This document shows positions 34,445-45,478 of a stretch of 64,000 nt of DNA, piece by piece. The position numbers and the translations under genes are program-made. Positions within the stretch are counted from its first letter, which is position 1; each line of letters starts with the position of its first letter. Origin of the DNA: Phytophthora hibernalis (taxonomy: Eukaryota > Oomycota > Peronosporomycetes > Peronosporales > Peronosporaceae); assembly GCA_012656075.1 (NCBI GenBank), contig JAAKBF010000042.1:682001-746000 (forward strand), in the 5' to 3' direction. Under the pieces are notes generated by a model. The model saw only the letters and a list, made by a program, of their open reading frames with translations, did no database searches and was not told the origin of the DNA.

Positions 34445-35230
34445 ATGTACGCGGTTTTCACCGAATTAGTAAGACCAGGGGTTTACAACGAAGAGCGCCA
34501 ATGGCATGAGTCAGAGGTGCGTCTTCCGAAATCAGTGAGGGATGTCAATACATCTCCTCAACGAAAAGAGTGGTGGAAAGAGATGGAAAAGGAGATGGCT
34601 GCCATGGAGGAGAAAGACGTGTTAGAACTTGTACCAGAAGCAGAAATTCCCGAAGAAAGAAGACTCTACAAACAATGTGGAGATATCAGCTTCAGACTGA
34701 TTTGCTTGGGTACGTTATGCGGTTTCGATCTCGGCTGGTTGCACTCGGAAACATGCAGGAACAAGGAATTGATTTTACGGAAACATTCTCACCGGTGGCA
34801 AGGATGGCCTCTTTGAGACTCTTCCTAACTCTCTGTATGATTTTCAAGCTAACACCGTACCAATGCGACATTAACACGGCTTATTTGAATGCTCTACTGA
34901 AAATAGTGCACTACATCAGAAGCATTCCTGGATTTCCGTGTCCAAAAGGAATGTGAAACGAGCACTTTACGGTCTGCACCAGTCGGGTCGCGAGTGGAAT
35001 GTTTTGATATCGGAGTGGTTGAAAAACGAAGGGTTCACTCAGTGTACAACCGAGCCATATTAATACGTGTACAGCAAGGACGGCGTGAGAGCTTTGCTGC
35101 TGCTATACATAGATGACATCATTTTGGCGTCGAATGAGGAAAGTTTTAAGGTGTCGATGTTTGAGAAACTCGACCAGGCCTTCGGAATTAAGGATCAAGG
35201 AGTTTTGCACGATTTCTTAGGAGTCAAGTT
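34445..35230 (+). pseudogene. Copia reverse transcriptase
   Basis: PQRKEWWKEMEKEMAAMEE opens the RT. After a frameshift near 34680, RLVALGNMQEQGIDFTETFS and PVARMASLRLFLTLC appear, followed by QCDINTAYLNALLK (first catalytic Asp). A short gap near 34950 leads to KRALYGLHQSGREWN and LLLLYIDDIILAS (the Y-x-D-D box), then FGIKDQGVLHDFLGVKL. Stops occur after CPKGM and TEPY, and at 35235. All catalytic Asp residues remain. Confidence 0.85.
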
Positions 35231-35233
35231 GAA

Positions 35234-36160
35234 ATGAAAGAAGACGGAATCAAAATGCATCAGGCGAAATATGCACAGCAGATACTGGATAGGTTTGGGT
35301 TCTCGGGTGCTCAAGGCTGTCGAACGCCTATGGAGACATCATTGAAGCTCCAAGTTGCCAAAGAAGGCGATAACACTGACGTCTCATTTGACTACCGAGC
35401 TGCCGTCGGAGTTTAATGTACTACGACGAGACCTGACCTGGCTTTCGCTGTTGGACAACTTAGCCGATTCGTCTCCGAGCCCACTGATAAGCACTTTGGC
35501 GCTGTAAAGAGGGTCCTACGATTCCTTGCTGCAACTAAGGACCATGGAATATTCTTTGACCAGAAGAAGGCCGACGGAATGACCAAAGCTATCACAATTG
35601 AAGGATTCTGTGATGCCGACTGGGCAAATTGTCCTGAAACAAGAAAAAGCGTGTCTGGATTTGTGCTGAAAGTTGCTGGTGGTCCCGTGTCTTGGTCAGC
35701 TCATAGACAGTCGGTTGTTGCACAGTCCACGGCCGAAGCGGAGTATGTTGCCGCTTGTGAGGCCTGCATGGAAGGGCGTGGCCTCGTGAACATACTGATG
35801 GAAGCGTTGCCTGAAAACATACAGGTACTATTCATCCTCAGGATTGATAGCCAGTCTGCGATTGCTCTTGCTGCTAATCCGACTTACAGCAGACGCACTC
35901 GACATATCGAGCTACGCCATCACTATGTGAGATATCAGGTGAAACAGGGACAAGTGGATTTATGCAAGGTGTCTGGGGTTAAAAATCCCGCTGATGTTTT
36001 TGACAAAATCGTTGGCGCTTCAAGATTTGCCAAGATGAAGACACTCATGGGTATCCTACCACATGGCTCTTACTCCCGTGAGATAAAACGCAAGCAATAT
36101 TTTACAGGACGGCGTGCTGGAGCTGAACAACAAGGTGGGATGATGGTTCCGAAAAATTAA
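35234..36160 (+). pseudogene. Copia RNase H
   Basis: From 35234 the frame reads YAQQILDRFGFSGAQGCRTP. It stops at 35414-35416 and resumes with TRPDLAFAVGQLSRFVSEP and LRFLAATKDHGIFF. The open frame at 35579-36160 carries GFCDADWANCPETRKSVSGF, QSTAEAEYVAACEA, RIDSQSAIALAANP, RTRHIELRHHYVR and NPADVFDKI, with all four acidic positions. It ends just before the 61-base tandem repeat and the 3' LTR. This is the best-preserved domain of the element. Confidence 0.85.
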
Positions 36161-36237
36161 TCTTCGGGGACGGCGTGCTGGAGCTGAACAACAAGGTGGG
36201 ATGATGGTTCCGAAAAATTAATCTTCGGAGGACGGCG
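36107..36237 (+). repeat. 61-62 bp tandem duplication abutting the 3' LTR
   Basis: Units begin GGACGGCGTGCTGGAGCTG at 36107 and 36168. A third start, GGACGGCGTGTTGGA at 36230, runs straight into the 3' LTR, so the LTR start TGTTGGA resembles the CGTGCTGGA of the unit. The region should hold the polypurine tract that primes plus-strand synthesis. The duplication probably arose during reverse transcription or by slippage. Confidence 0.8.
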
Positions 36238-36478
36238 TGTTGGAAAGATTTGAGCTTCGTTGTCGTGATGGATAGCAAGCTACCGTTGGAAAAGTATGCT
36301 GCAGGTTTAGGGACACGACAACGCAGAGAACACAAGAGTTGTGACGAGATGCGACGAGTAGCTGAGTTTTCTTTCTGTTTGTAGCTCAGTCTCGAATTTG
36401 CCAAGAGCCTAACGAATTAACAAGACGCTACTCATGTTGAGTTTGACTCTGAGTGCTCTGCTGATCTCGTTTACAACA
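36238..36478 (+). repeat. 3' LTR of Copia element
   Basis: 241 bases matching the 5' LTR from TGTTGGAAAG to the terminal ACAACA. Differences include a 12-14 base insertion around GATGCGACGAG and scattered substitutions, mostly G/A and C/T changes. The level of divergence points to insertion well before the present. Confidence 0.9.
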
Positions 36479-36758
36479 GATACATATCTCCTGCAAGCGA
36501 TGCCCCTGCCTTGTAGGATCACATTAGAAAATATATATGTGCGTTATGTTAGCTATCGCGAAGGTTACCGTATGTAGCTAAATAAGTTCTCCAATTATAT
36601 AAAGGGCACACGAATAAAGAAAAGGCAAAAGTCATAAATTTGAAAAACGATTGGGTTGTATTGGCTTACATCCAGGTTGGTATGTATAAGGTTTGCTTCG
36701 TTGAGCTGTATGTGCAATTCGAACAGGATACTGATCACTGATCCTCGTTCTTAAGTCG

Positions 36759-38983
36759 TCAAACCACCCAACGCACCAACCACTCCTCAATCAGCCCACC
36801 TACTACCGGCACCGTGACCGGCACCGTGACAGGAATCGTGGCATCGGTAACAGGCACCGTGACAGGGGCCGTGACCGGCACCGTGGCATCGGTAACAGGC
36901 ACCGTGGGCAGCAACGCAGGCAGCAACGTGAGATCGATAGCGGGCACCGTGACATCCACCGCGATAGGACCCACCGTAGCTTCGACACCGATAGGAGCCA
37001 CCGTGACACCCACACCTCCAGGACCCAGCGTGACATCGACACCGATTGGAGCCACCGTGACATCCACTCCGACAGGACCCACCGTGGCATCAACACCGAT
37101 AGGAGCCACCGTGACACCCACACCTCCAGGACCCAGCGTAACATCGGCATAGGATCCACCGTGACATCGACACCGATAGGGCCCACCGTGGCGTCGACAC
37201 CGATAGGACCCACCGTGAGATCCACACCGCCAGGACCCAACGTGACATCGACTGCAGGAAGCGTGACATCCACACCGACAGGACCCACCGTGAGATCGAC
37301 ACCGATAGGACCCACCGTAAGATCCACACCGCCAGGACCCAACGTGACATCGACTGCAGGAAGCGTGACATCGACAGCAGGCAGAAGTGACATCGACAGC
37401 AGGCAGCGTTATATCGATTACAGGCGCCGTAGTATCATCAATGCCTGACGCGGAAGCCGAGTCAACAATCCCTGAGGCCGAAGCCGAGTCAACAACTCCA
37501 GAGGCCGAAGTCGAGTCAACAACGCCTGAGGCTGAAGTCGATCCGGAGGCCGCAGTCGAATCAACAACACCTGAGGCCGAAGTCGATCCGGAGGCCGCAG
37601 TCGAATCAACAACACCTGAGGCCGAAGTCGATCCTGAGGCCGAAGTCGAATCAACCACGCCTGAGGCCGAAGTGGAGTCCGTGCCTGAGGCCGAAGTCGA
37701 GTCAACAACGCCTGATGCAGAAGTCGAGTCTGAAGCCGAAGCCGAGTCAGCAGCGCCTGAGGCCGAAGTCGCGTCACTGCCTGAGGCCGAAGTCGAGTCA
37801 GAATCGCACGGCTTCGTAGTCTCATAAGTGCCTGGGGCCGTCGTCCCGTAAGCGCCTGGGGCTGTAGTCTCGTAACTGCCAGGAGCCGTAGTCGTGTAAG
37901 TGCCTGTCTCCTGCGAAGACGCCTCTGAATCGCACGGCTCCGTAGTGTCATGAGTGGGATACAGGGTAGCGCCCACTGTGGAGCCATAGTTGCCTCCTCC
38001 AGTTGTCTCCGTGGTTCCGTAGCCGCCGCTTGTAGTCTCCGTGGTTCCGTAGCCACCAGTACCCTCCGTGGTGCCGTAATGTCCAGTGGTCTTACTACCT
38101 CCAGCAGTCTCTGTCGTGCCGTAGCCTCCAGTGGTCCCAGTACTGCCGTAATTGCCAGTGGTATCCGTGGTGCCGTAGCCTCCGGTCTCAGTGGCGCCGT
38201 AATTGCCGGTGTTCTTGCCACTTCCAGTAGTCTCCGTAGTGCCATAGTCACCAGTGGATTCAGTAGTGCCGTAGTCGCCCGTGGTTGTTGGGGCGCCGGT
38301 ACCGTGTGTCGTCTCGGAGGAGCCGTAATTGCCAGTGGTCTTACCACCTCCAGTAGACTCCGTAGTCCCGTAGTCGCCCGTGGTCCCAGTACTGCCGTAA
38401 TTGCCAGTAGACTCCGTGGTGCCGTAGTCTCCGTGGTCGTTGTGGTGCCGGTACCTTGAGTCGTCGTGGAGGAACCGTAGTCGCCAGTGGACTTACCACC
38501 TCCAGTCGTCTCGATAGTGCCGGTACGTAGTGATGTCTTGCCAGCTTCAGTCGTAGTGGTTGTTGTGGCACCAGTATGAGCTCCTTCGCCATCGACAGCG
38601 TCCACGCACTTGACACCGAGTGGGGTATCCAGGGTCGTGTCGTACGCTGCGTCCTCACCGGCCGAAGTATAGCCTGTCTTGGGGAACTTACAGCCCCACG
38701 TGTTGCCATTGACGATGACGCACTGGGCATCAACTGGGGCGACACACCCACCGCCGTTGTAAGACAGGAGGTACGGTTGACAGTCGGCCGTGGCGACGTC
38801 GCCAGCCTTCGGACAGGCCGCACCTTCAGGCCTCGCTCCTGAACCAGAGCAGGTCAAGCCACGAGACTCTGGCAGAGAGTAGGTTGCGTCGTACGCCACC
38901 GAGATCGAGACGTCAGCGGACGCGAGTCCGGCGGCGATGATGCCAGCCAGAGCCGCAGCCACAGCAGGTTTTCTTGAAGTCAT
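36759..38983 (-). pseudogene. Mucin-like secreted repeat protein, copy B, several frameshifts
   Basis: The ATG at 38983 starts the same signal peptide and seven-cysteine domain as copy C, nearly residue for residue (MTSRKPAVAAALAGIIAAG). The frame fails near 38425, where one G of an ACGGGAG run is missing within the Thr/Gly repeats. The correct frame resumes at about 37976 (THDTTEPCDSEASSQETG, then SASG repeats). It breaks again near 37388 by a one-base insertion in the Val-Asp repeats, changes around 37150, and ends in altered frame (GGLIEEWLVRWVV) because of a one-base deletion near 36795. At least four lesions. The promoter is intact, so a truncated product could still be made. Confidence 0.85.
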
Positions 38984-39015
38984 CGATCGGTCACTTGAAA
39001 GGGTCGATGTCGTCG

Positions 39016-39033
39016 CCAAATTGGGGAATGAGC
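39016..39033 (-). promoter_or_regulatory. Oomycete core promoter (Inr plus FPR) of copy B
   Basis: On the minus strand this reads GCTCATTCCCCAATTTGG, matching GCTCATTYYNCAWTTT over the 16-base core. It lies about 30-50 bases upstream of the ATG at 38983. Conservation in a gene whose ORF is broken suggests recent decay. Confidence 0.8.
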
Positions 39034-39356
39034 TTTCGACTGCCGTGCCAAAAGTTGGCTCGGGGTGGCAGGAAAGGTCACAACTCCAGGAGGCACTTCG
39101 ATGGGTTTCATAGCGTTTGGATTCGCTCGAGGCTTTCATGAAACTGGTGACGCCTTGGCGGGTCGCCGACTCTGGCGCAGGTGGCTACTGGTAGCTGCTC
39201 AGCCTTCGCGAAACGCCAACAAGTCGATACCGACCTACGCACAGCAACCGCGACCGGGAGCGTAGTGGCGGGCGACTCCAACCTTTTATTTTAGTCCACC
39301 TTTTTATTAATAATACTAAAAAGAGCTTGTTCTTTGAAAGGAATTAATATTAGGGG

Positions 39357-39829
39357 TTTCAAAGCTGAAATGAACTTAAAATCATATCGACATAAAATGT
39401 CAGTCAGCCAATCAGATCGATTTGCTGTTATGTCGTTAAGTTAGGTTTTCTTGACATCAAAATGGAGTCAAAAGGACCTAACACATAAGCATCTAAAAGA
39501 ATAGTCTTAGATTTGACGAGAATGTGAACACGTTCGAGCCTCGTCCAAGGCCGTGGATTTCTGTGCAGCGTGTATGAGACGTTCACGAGGCGCAGCATGG
39601 TGCGCTACCACAGCTCGGGCCGCAATGAACAAGGAGGCGCCCTAGAGATCGTACAACTTTACGATCCTGAACGCCGGCGTGTCCGAGATCATCCTGCCCC
39701 CCGCGCGCTTCGTCCGCCATTATATTTGTTCTATTTAACTGATTACAAATACATAGATGGCAACTAGGTAATATGGGTACTGGTACTTAAAAACAATTAC
39801 AGCCCACACGCGCTGGGTTCTATCAGCAG
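39357..39829. other. Interval inside left arm with no supported gene
   Basis: A 65-residue frame at 39570-39767 and its alternative frames (for example AVDFCAACMRRSRGAAWC) have no recognised family. Not called as a gene. Confidence 0.4.
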
Positions 39830-40419
39830 CAGTAGCGGACTCATACCAAGATATCTTGTTGAGAGTCTCAACTCAACTTGAGACCACGCATTGTAGAAAC
39901 ACAGTCGCCTGCATATCCAAAATGTGTGTACCAGCATACCGTCTGTTCCAAGCATGCCAATATTCCATCTAAAATGAAATACCCCGTCAAAATCGATAGA
40001 CATAGAATTGCATATGAGAGGGTCTCGTACGCTGACACACATACGACTTTGACGACGTTTGTCCAAAGCCAAAGGAAGTCGTTACGTGTAATAAACCTTG
40101 ACTACATGTAGAGAAGAAAGTGAGAAGGAAACGTTTGCAGTTGCTCCCGCACGACTGGCAAGCGCCAACCAAAGGCAATAGTTTTCGCTTATTAAAGATC
40201 TACTACTTTATATCCGCCAAAGCAAAGAAACTTCTTACGAAATGTTGGGGGTCCTTGGGTGAACGGTCTTCCAGCAACCTGACTTTGTAAATCATTGGTC
40301 ATCGGCAGCTTCCGTATCCGTCCATGGAGTGAAATACAATTCGGCCTAGAGAATGGACTGCACCAGAAGAGAAACCGTTATCTGAAACTTCAGAGCAAAC
40401 GTCACTCACCAAAACCCAT

Positions 40420-40870
40420 TTGGAGCTGAGCGGTTTCTGGCCTGCGTGTGTTGCCTCGAATGAAACGTATAGTGTGAGGAGGCTGAAAGGGCTACATGAA
40501 CAAAGTCCAGAGCACCGACCTAGCTAGCTCACAGACAAAACGAATGGAGTTGAAGTACTAACTCAAGAAGAGCGCTGGGGATTCATTGTTAGTTACACCA
40601 CCAGAAGATTGCAGGGTGGTCTCCTCAATTATGGATTACTACTGTGCACGTGCTTGGGACCATCCCTGCTGATAAAACAGCAATAACCCTCATTCCTCTC
40701 GAGTATTCTAGTGTTTTACACGCTGTTCAACGCCATGAAGCCGTCGACTCACGTCAAGAACTATGAAACCCAAATCCGAATATGGGTGCTTTCCAGGCAG
40801 GATTCGCCGCACAAAACATGTACTGCATCTCACCCAGGCAGCCATCGCTGTTATTTTGCGTCCATGATTC
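40420..40870 (+). repeat. Dispersed repeat, second copy (see 10960-11620)
   Basis: Follows the same block order as 10960-11620, with AGCGGTT...GCCTGCG at the left and GATTGCAGGGTGG, CAACGCCATGAAG and ATATGGGTGCTTTCC towards the right. Relative to copy B it lies 5' of the gene, as it does for copy A. Confidence 0.65.
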
Positions 40871-40874
40871 AGTG

Positions 40875-41010
40875 CGATTGTTTGGGACAAGCCCGCACGC
40901 GGGGCTCTTTGCACAAAGTTTAAGCCAAGCGGCCTCGCTTCGCCTTTACCGCCTCGCTACGCTCGGCGGGATTTAAAACAGTCAAAAACGGTATTGTATG
41001 GGGAGTTTGC
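40875..41010 (+). repeat. Dispersed repeat, second copy (see 30475-30660)
   Basis: Contains GGGGCTCTTTGCACAAAG, CGGCCTCGCTTCGCC and GCCTCGCTACGCTCGGCG and ends in GAGTTTGCTAT. It is directly adjacent to the preceding repeat, so the two may be parts of one larger element; at 11620 the second part is missing. Confidence 0.6.
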
Positions 41011-41910
41011 TATTTAAAAGCCAATTACGATTGTTCGTAATTATATAGGACCTGTGGGCTCCGCAAGCCACAATACAGTTTTATATGTATAAGGCAGTAT
41101 ACATGTACATGTATTATAGAACCCCGACTTACTGAAGTATCTAAAATATACTTATAAAATTACAAAGCCGCGGAACAGTTCTGGATTTTACTTTTGAGCT
41201 TATCAAAAAACTGAGTTTCAAAGTGGATCAGGTGTGACTTATTAAAAAATTAAAGGAATTCTTCGTGAAAAATTCACTACACATGCAAGCCATTTTTAGG
41301 TACTGTACAGATTGCATTAATTGGGAAATTTTGATGCGAACAATACTCAAATGGAGGGTGGAAAAGAATTTCGTCGATCTAGCTTCACTTCGGAAAAATA
41401 TTAATATCTGTTGCTCAGACACTGACACACCTGTTGCCCCTTTTTATCGTAATATCTGTTGCCGAGTGTGAGTGGTGAGACTGTCAAGCATACGTACATC
41501 GTCAAAGCACCACCGAGAACGCGGGATCAACGGCTGCATCTGGGTGAGCGCACGTCAGTCTACCGTCACTTGCTGCAGCGATAAAAACGACACCTCCGCA
41601 TCCTTTATCGGTTCAACTGGTCCGAGTTTCCCTAACAGCGAATTCTTCATCCTAGTAGAAGCAGATACGTTAGTTTTAACGGGACAAAAAACGGTGTTGC
41701 AACTTACCGATCGGTTCGACAATGAGCGTTAAGAACCTTCGTCTTTTACGTGCTCAGTACCGTTCGAGCATCATTTGTGTATTTTATATTTCTTCGAGCA
41801 ACACACTAAAAACGTTACTGTAAAACACAGTGACCGTATGTTACAGTGGTGTGCGGACAATTTCGTACGCTTGCGTATACCGGTATTGAAGCGTGTGCGG
41901 AGTAGAAAAG
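41011..41910. other. AT-rich interval with no recognised feature
   Basis: Several short ORFs (up to 86 residues) lack any family resemblance. No tandem or inverted repeat was noticed. Confidence 0.4.
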
Positions 41911-41992
41911 ATGAAGACACTACATCAAGTTGGTTATGGTCTAGAGTAAAAAATGAAGACACCACATCAAGTTGGTTATTGTCCAGCATTCA
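41907..41992 (+). repeat. 42-bp tandem duplication
   Basis: Two copies of a unit containing ATGAAGACAC, ACATCAAGTTGGTTAT and GTC start at about 41911 and 41953. The period is a multiple of three and the plus frame at 41775-42140 stays open across both, but that peptide is not recognised. Confidence 0.65.
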
Positions 41993-42136
41993 TAGGTACA
42001 TCGTTGCATTGCCGTTTGATCTAACTGCTAAATTCAACTGCTTTTCAAATGAAAGGTTGTATACAAAATCTAAAATCGCATCATGGAATATCTTCGTGCA
42101 CTTGCATTCCCGGCAGCAGCACAAAATTAAGAGAAT

Positions 42137-42419
42137 TTAACCCTTTTGTTGCCCATACATTTTCTATTTGAAAATAAATGTAGTTTAATCAAGATAAAAT
42201 TGTAAAACGATGCATATTGCCTCATTTTGGTATTACTTTCCGGTGACTATATTCTAAGGTTTTGGACATGACCAGAAAATGTTTCAGGTGACATTTGTAA
42301 AACGTGGCATACCGGTAATTCATCGTTTTGGTCAATTATGCGGTAGACCTATTATTGGTCAATATTAAAATCAATTTATTTAGTAGAACGATGCATTATG
42401 CCACGTTTTGGCCCAGTCG
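42137..42419. mobile_element. piggyBac-type MITE, copy 2 (inverted relative to copy 1, one end lost)
   Basis: Starts TTAA-CCCTTTTGTTGCC (42137-42153). It aligns as the reverse complement of 273-577 along its length, including CATTTTCTATTT, AAGATAAAATTG, CCGGTGACTA and GCCACGTTTTGG. The far terminus is missing: after GCCCAGTCG the sequence runs into unrelated DNA instead of GGCAACAAAAGGG. Identity to copy 1 looks to be around three quarters, so both are old. Confidence 0.7.
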
Positions 42420-42616
42420 CTCATTCGCATAGCTATCTCTAAAGTTATGTGGTGTGAAATCCAGATTTTGGGTGACCCTACACTAGGGATGCCTAAGTTA
42501 GAGCAGTTCGTACATCGCACTCAAGAGGATCAAGAAGGTACACCATCAAGTGGGTTCGCCGCCGAATGGACACATCGCACTCAACAGGGAACGGATTTAA
42601 ACCGGAACCGCACTTA

Positions 42617-42715
42617 GCTGGACTCAGCGAAGGACGGACTCAGCGATGGACGGATTCGGCGATAATCGACTCGGCGAAAGTTGGACTCAGCGAAAGTCGA
42701 CTTGGCGAGAATATG
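42617..42715 (+). repeat. 15-16 bp minisatellite around GGACTCAGCGAAAG
   Basis: Six or so consecutive degenerate units: GGACTCAGCGAAGGAC, GGACTCAGCGATGGAC, GGATTCGGCGATAATC, GACTCGGCGAAAGTTG, GACTCAGCGAAAGTC and GACTTGGCGAGAAT. Non-coding. Confidence 0.7.
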
Positions 42716-44036
42716 CCTCGGGGAGGTATACCAACTGGGGGATAAATCAGGATCTGGGGGCGAAGAGTCGCGGAGAAGTAGGTAAACAGCTCGGCACCAA
42801 TGGACGGAGGTGAGCGAAGAGTCGCAGGGAGATCTGTAACGACTCCATTTCATTAGATATTTGTATAGGTCCGATAGAAGAACATAGGGAAGAGACCGAA
42901 GATGCTCTCCAAAGACATACAGATAACAAACAGGGCAGAATCTTCTAAGTCCAAGAACAACGTACACTTTTCCGGTAAGTCCCTGCGTGGGCTAGATTAT
43001 GTCTGCCTTCGTTCCTCGAGAGGCATATCTTGTAGGGGAGCCGTCTGGTAGCGCCAAGACATCAAGGTCGGCCCGGGGTTTGCACTTCTCGCTACCAAGT
43101 GAAGACAAGTCTCGTCGATTCGACGAGCCAGTGGGTCTGCACAACCCAGGACACCGTAAGCTCCTAGATTGGCGTAACATACGTGTAATGACCTGTAAAG
43201 CGCTCGCGCGCTACCGTCCATCCTTTGGTGGAGGGCACAGGGTTTAGCACGGAGACTGCCTTGCTCAGGCGAGTCTCTGGAGAGTTTGGAGCTTGGTACT
43301 TGTTGGGAACAACATTCAACTGAACCCCGGCTGGGGCGAACCGCAAAGGGAACCGACAGGAACCCTGCGCAAACCCAACATCGCCGACCTGACTTTGCGA
43401 ATTATTGTGCTGTTGCGTGGAAGCCGAACTAACAACGTTTGCTGTGAATCATAACACCACAGTTAGCTATATTGAGCAAAACCCACTAACACCTCTAAAA
43501 GACACCACACTGGTTTGAACAAAACGCTGAGTCGTATCCATACCAATGTGGAGCTTGTAAGGAAGCGATATTGGTTTCGGTCATGCTGGGTGTGAGAGGC
43601 AATGAAGCTAACTGTGCGAGCGCTAAGTTGATCTATAAAACCCCTGCTCGTTTGTGGGGCTGCTGCGTTGTACTGTCACCCTACTAAGCCTCAATTGCCA
43701 ACTGCCAGTCCCAAGTTTGAATATACCCAGTGTTCGGTACACTATCAATTGCCTCCATTCAGAAATAAAATGCTAGCCCAGAGGAACGTCTGAAATGTGG
43801 TGCTCACAGTTGGAGGCATTTAAATTAATTAGGATCGACACATTTCGTATTTTAAGCAAATGAAAACGCCGGATTGTGTGACATCTCGTCATCATAGTTA
43901 AGGAGCTCGAAAGTGCTTACAGGGTTATATATCTGTTTGTGAATTACGGCTACATTTTTTTGAATATGGTCCCAAAACGCAAAACTCAGTCATTTCGAAG
44001 GCGAGCCTACCTTTCCCTTAATGTGCACCCAAACCT
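42716..44036. other. Interval before LINE 2
   Basis: No supported gene. It includes a partial repeat of GGCGAAGAGTCGC and GAGCGAAGAGTCGCAGGG near 42760-42830, and a run of short frames at 42990-43350. Part may be LINE 5' sequence too decayed to recognise. Confidence 0.4.
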
Positions 44037-44878
44037 ATGGTTGCCGGCGACGGAAAGGGTTGTCGCCGAGCTACCGGCGGACCAAGTGGAAGTGCTGGGA
44101 GACCAGATCGAATAGACAGCGGCGTAATGCTGGAGTTTGAGGGCGGCGCTCTACCTCTTGGCGGTGTGGAGGTGGCGCGTAGCGCACTACGAGACCCACA
44201 ATGTTGTATCTGTAGCCAACCATGTGGCAGGGCTGACGACCAGGCTTCGCACCGGACATATTGACGTCACAAGGGATTTCCTGGCCGCGCTTCCACCACC
44301 GCATAAGCACGCTTATCTGCACAGTCCTAGGAGCGGACTGGGATGAAGTGATCCAGGGGCTACCCGAGGAGGATACTGTTATGTAGTAGCAGCTGCCGGC
44401 AGAGCTGCCGGAGCGGAGCACCCAGGGAGCAGCGGCACGATGGTGGTCAAGGTACACAGGGGGACAGGAGATTATACACTGCAATTTGCGTGTAGCTCAA
44501 GCCACTCAGGACCGACGCTTGCGCAGCAACGTGCAACGTAATTGGGATTATTACAAGATGTTGCGGCGCTGTAGGACGCCACACTGACAACCCGTCTACG
44601 TACTAGGGGACCACGCTGATGTCATACGACAACACACGATGAGGAAGCCACCGAAGGCGAAATACTTGACAGGTGCGTATTGGCGGACCCGGCGAGCGAC
44701 GGACGCGGTGGCAGTGAGCATCTAGACGACGCAGCCGCGAGAGCTCAACAAGACTGCTGCGGAACGCGCCTAATTCGCGCCGACAACAGGCAAACAGGTG
44801 CTGTACCGGAAACTGGATGGATTCATGGGACACCGCGGAGTTGTCGTACAATCTGCTGCGGGCCGCATTTAGCTGCGT

Positions 44879-45452
44879 GTGGGCGGGTTTACAGATGATA
44901 CGGCGGTATTCGTGCGCGACCCAACTGACATTCCGGTGCTAATGCAAGATTTAGACACATTTACCAAGGCTTCGGGGTTATCCATAAACACCGACAAGAC
45001 TGTGGTGATCGCACTGCAAACGGGTGCACCCGAACGGCCCCAAATCACACATGATGCTACCGCCGGGCCTCAAATACCAGAATCCAACATCCTACTGTAG
45101 ACACCTAGGATTACAGGTAGGCAGCAACGTATTATCAAGGCAGTCCTGGTGCGCGGCGGCTTCAAAATTGCACACACGGTTGCAACTAGCAAGCCACAAA
45201 AATGCTGACAGTCGACCAGCGCAGTCTTATTGCGGCTACAGTCATAGTGCGAAATTTAATGTATATTGCTCGCCACGAGTGGCCGACCACAGCAGACATC
45301 CACGATATGGATGCGAAGATCAGGAATTATGTATGGCATGGATCCTTTTTACTGACATGAAAGGAGCAAGGGCATGGTTAGATGCAGATTTAGCGGCTCT
45401 CCACCGTAAGGAGGGTGGGCTAGCCGTCCCTGATTTAAGAGCGGAGTTATAA
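44879..45452 (+). pseudogene. LINE 2 reverse transcriptase, active site and thumb
   Basis: GGFTDDTAVFVRDP carries the F-T-D-D form of the active site. LMQDLDTFTKASGLSINTDK follows, and then (next frame) HLGLQVGSNVLSRQSW and LAALHRKEGGLAVPDLRAEL. This is the block order after the RT active site in LINEs. A stop at about 45099 and a frame change separate them. The upstream RT is mostly missing. Confidence 0.75.
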
Positions 45453-45478
45453 GCACTTGCGGTCACCACAGTGCGCAA

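Larger units (their letters stand above)
31094..36478 (+). mobile_element. Ty1/Copia retrotransposon with both LTRs
   Basis: A 5.4-kb element bounded by direct LTRs (31094-31320 and 36238-36478) that begin TGTTGGAAAG and end in CA. The internal region carries Gag, zinc knuckle remnant, protease, integrase, RT and RNase H in Copia order. The 5 bases flanking each side do not match as a simple duplication. However, the nine bases before the left LTR (GATACAAAT) and after the right LTR (GATACATAT) agree at eight positions. Multiple frameshifts, LTR divergence and lost catalytic residues show an old, inactive copy. Confidence 0.9.
36640..40130 (-). repeat. Left arm of large inverted duplication (copy B)
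   Basis: Matches 48640-51900 in inverted orientation. The collinear blocks are the 3' flank (36640-36758), the gene (36759-38983), the promoter and 5' flank (38984-39290), a block around TTGTTCTTTGAAAGGA (39318-39356), and a block around CTCATACCAAGATATCTTG (39830-40130). Similarity is very high over the gene and lower, with indels, over the outer flanks. Confidence 0.75.

Noticed and set aside
39570..39767. 65-residue ORF in the 5' flank of copy B
   Set aside because: No homologous frame was recognised, and the equivalent region of the right arm does not obviously conserve it.
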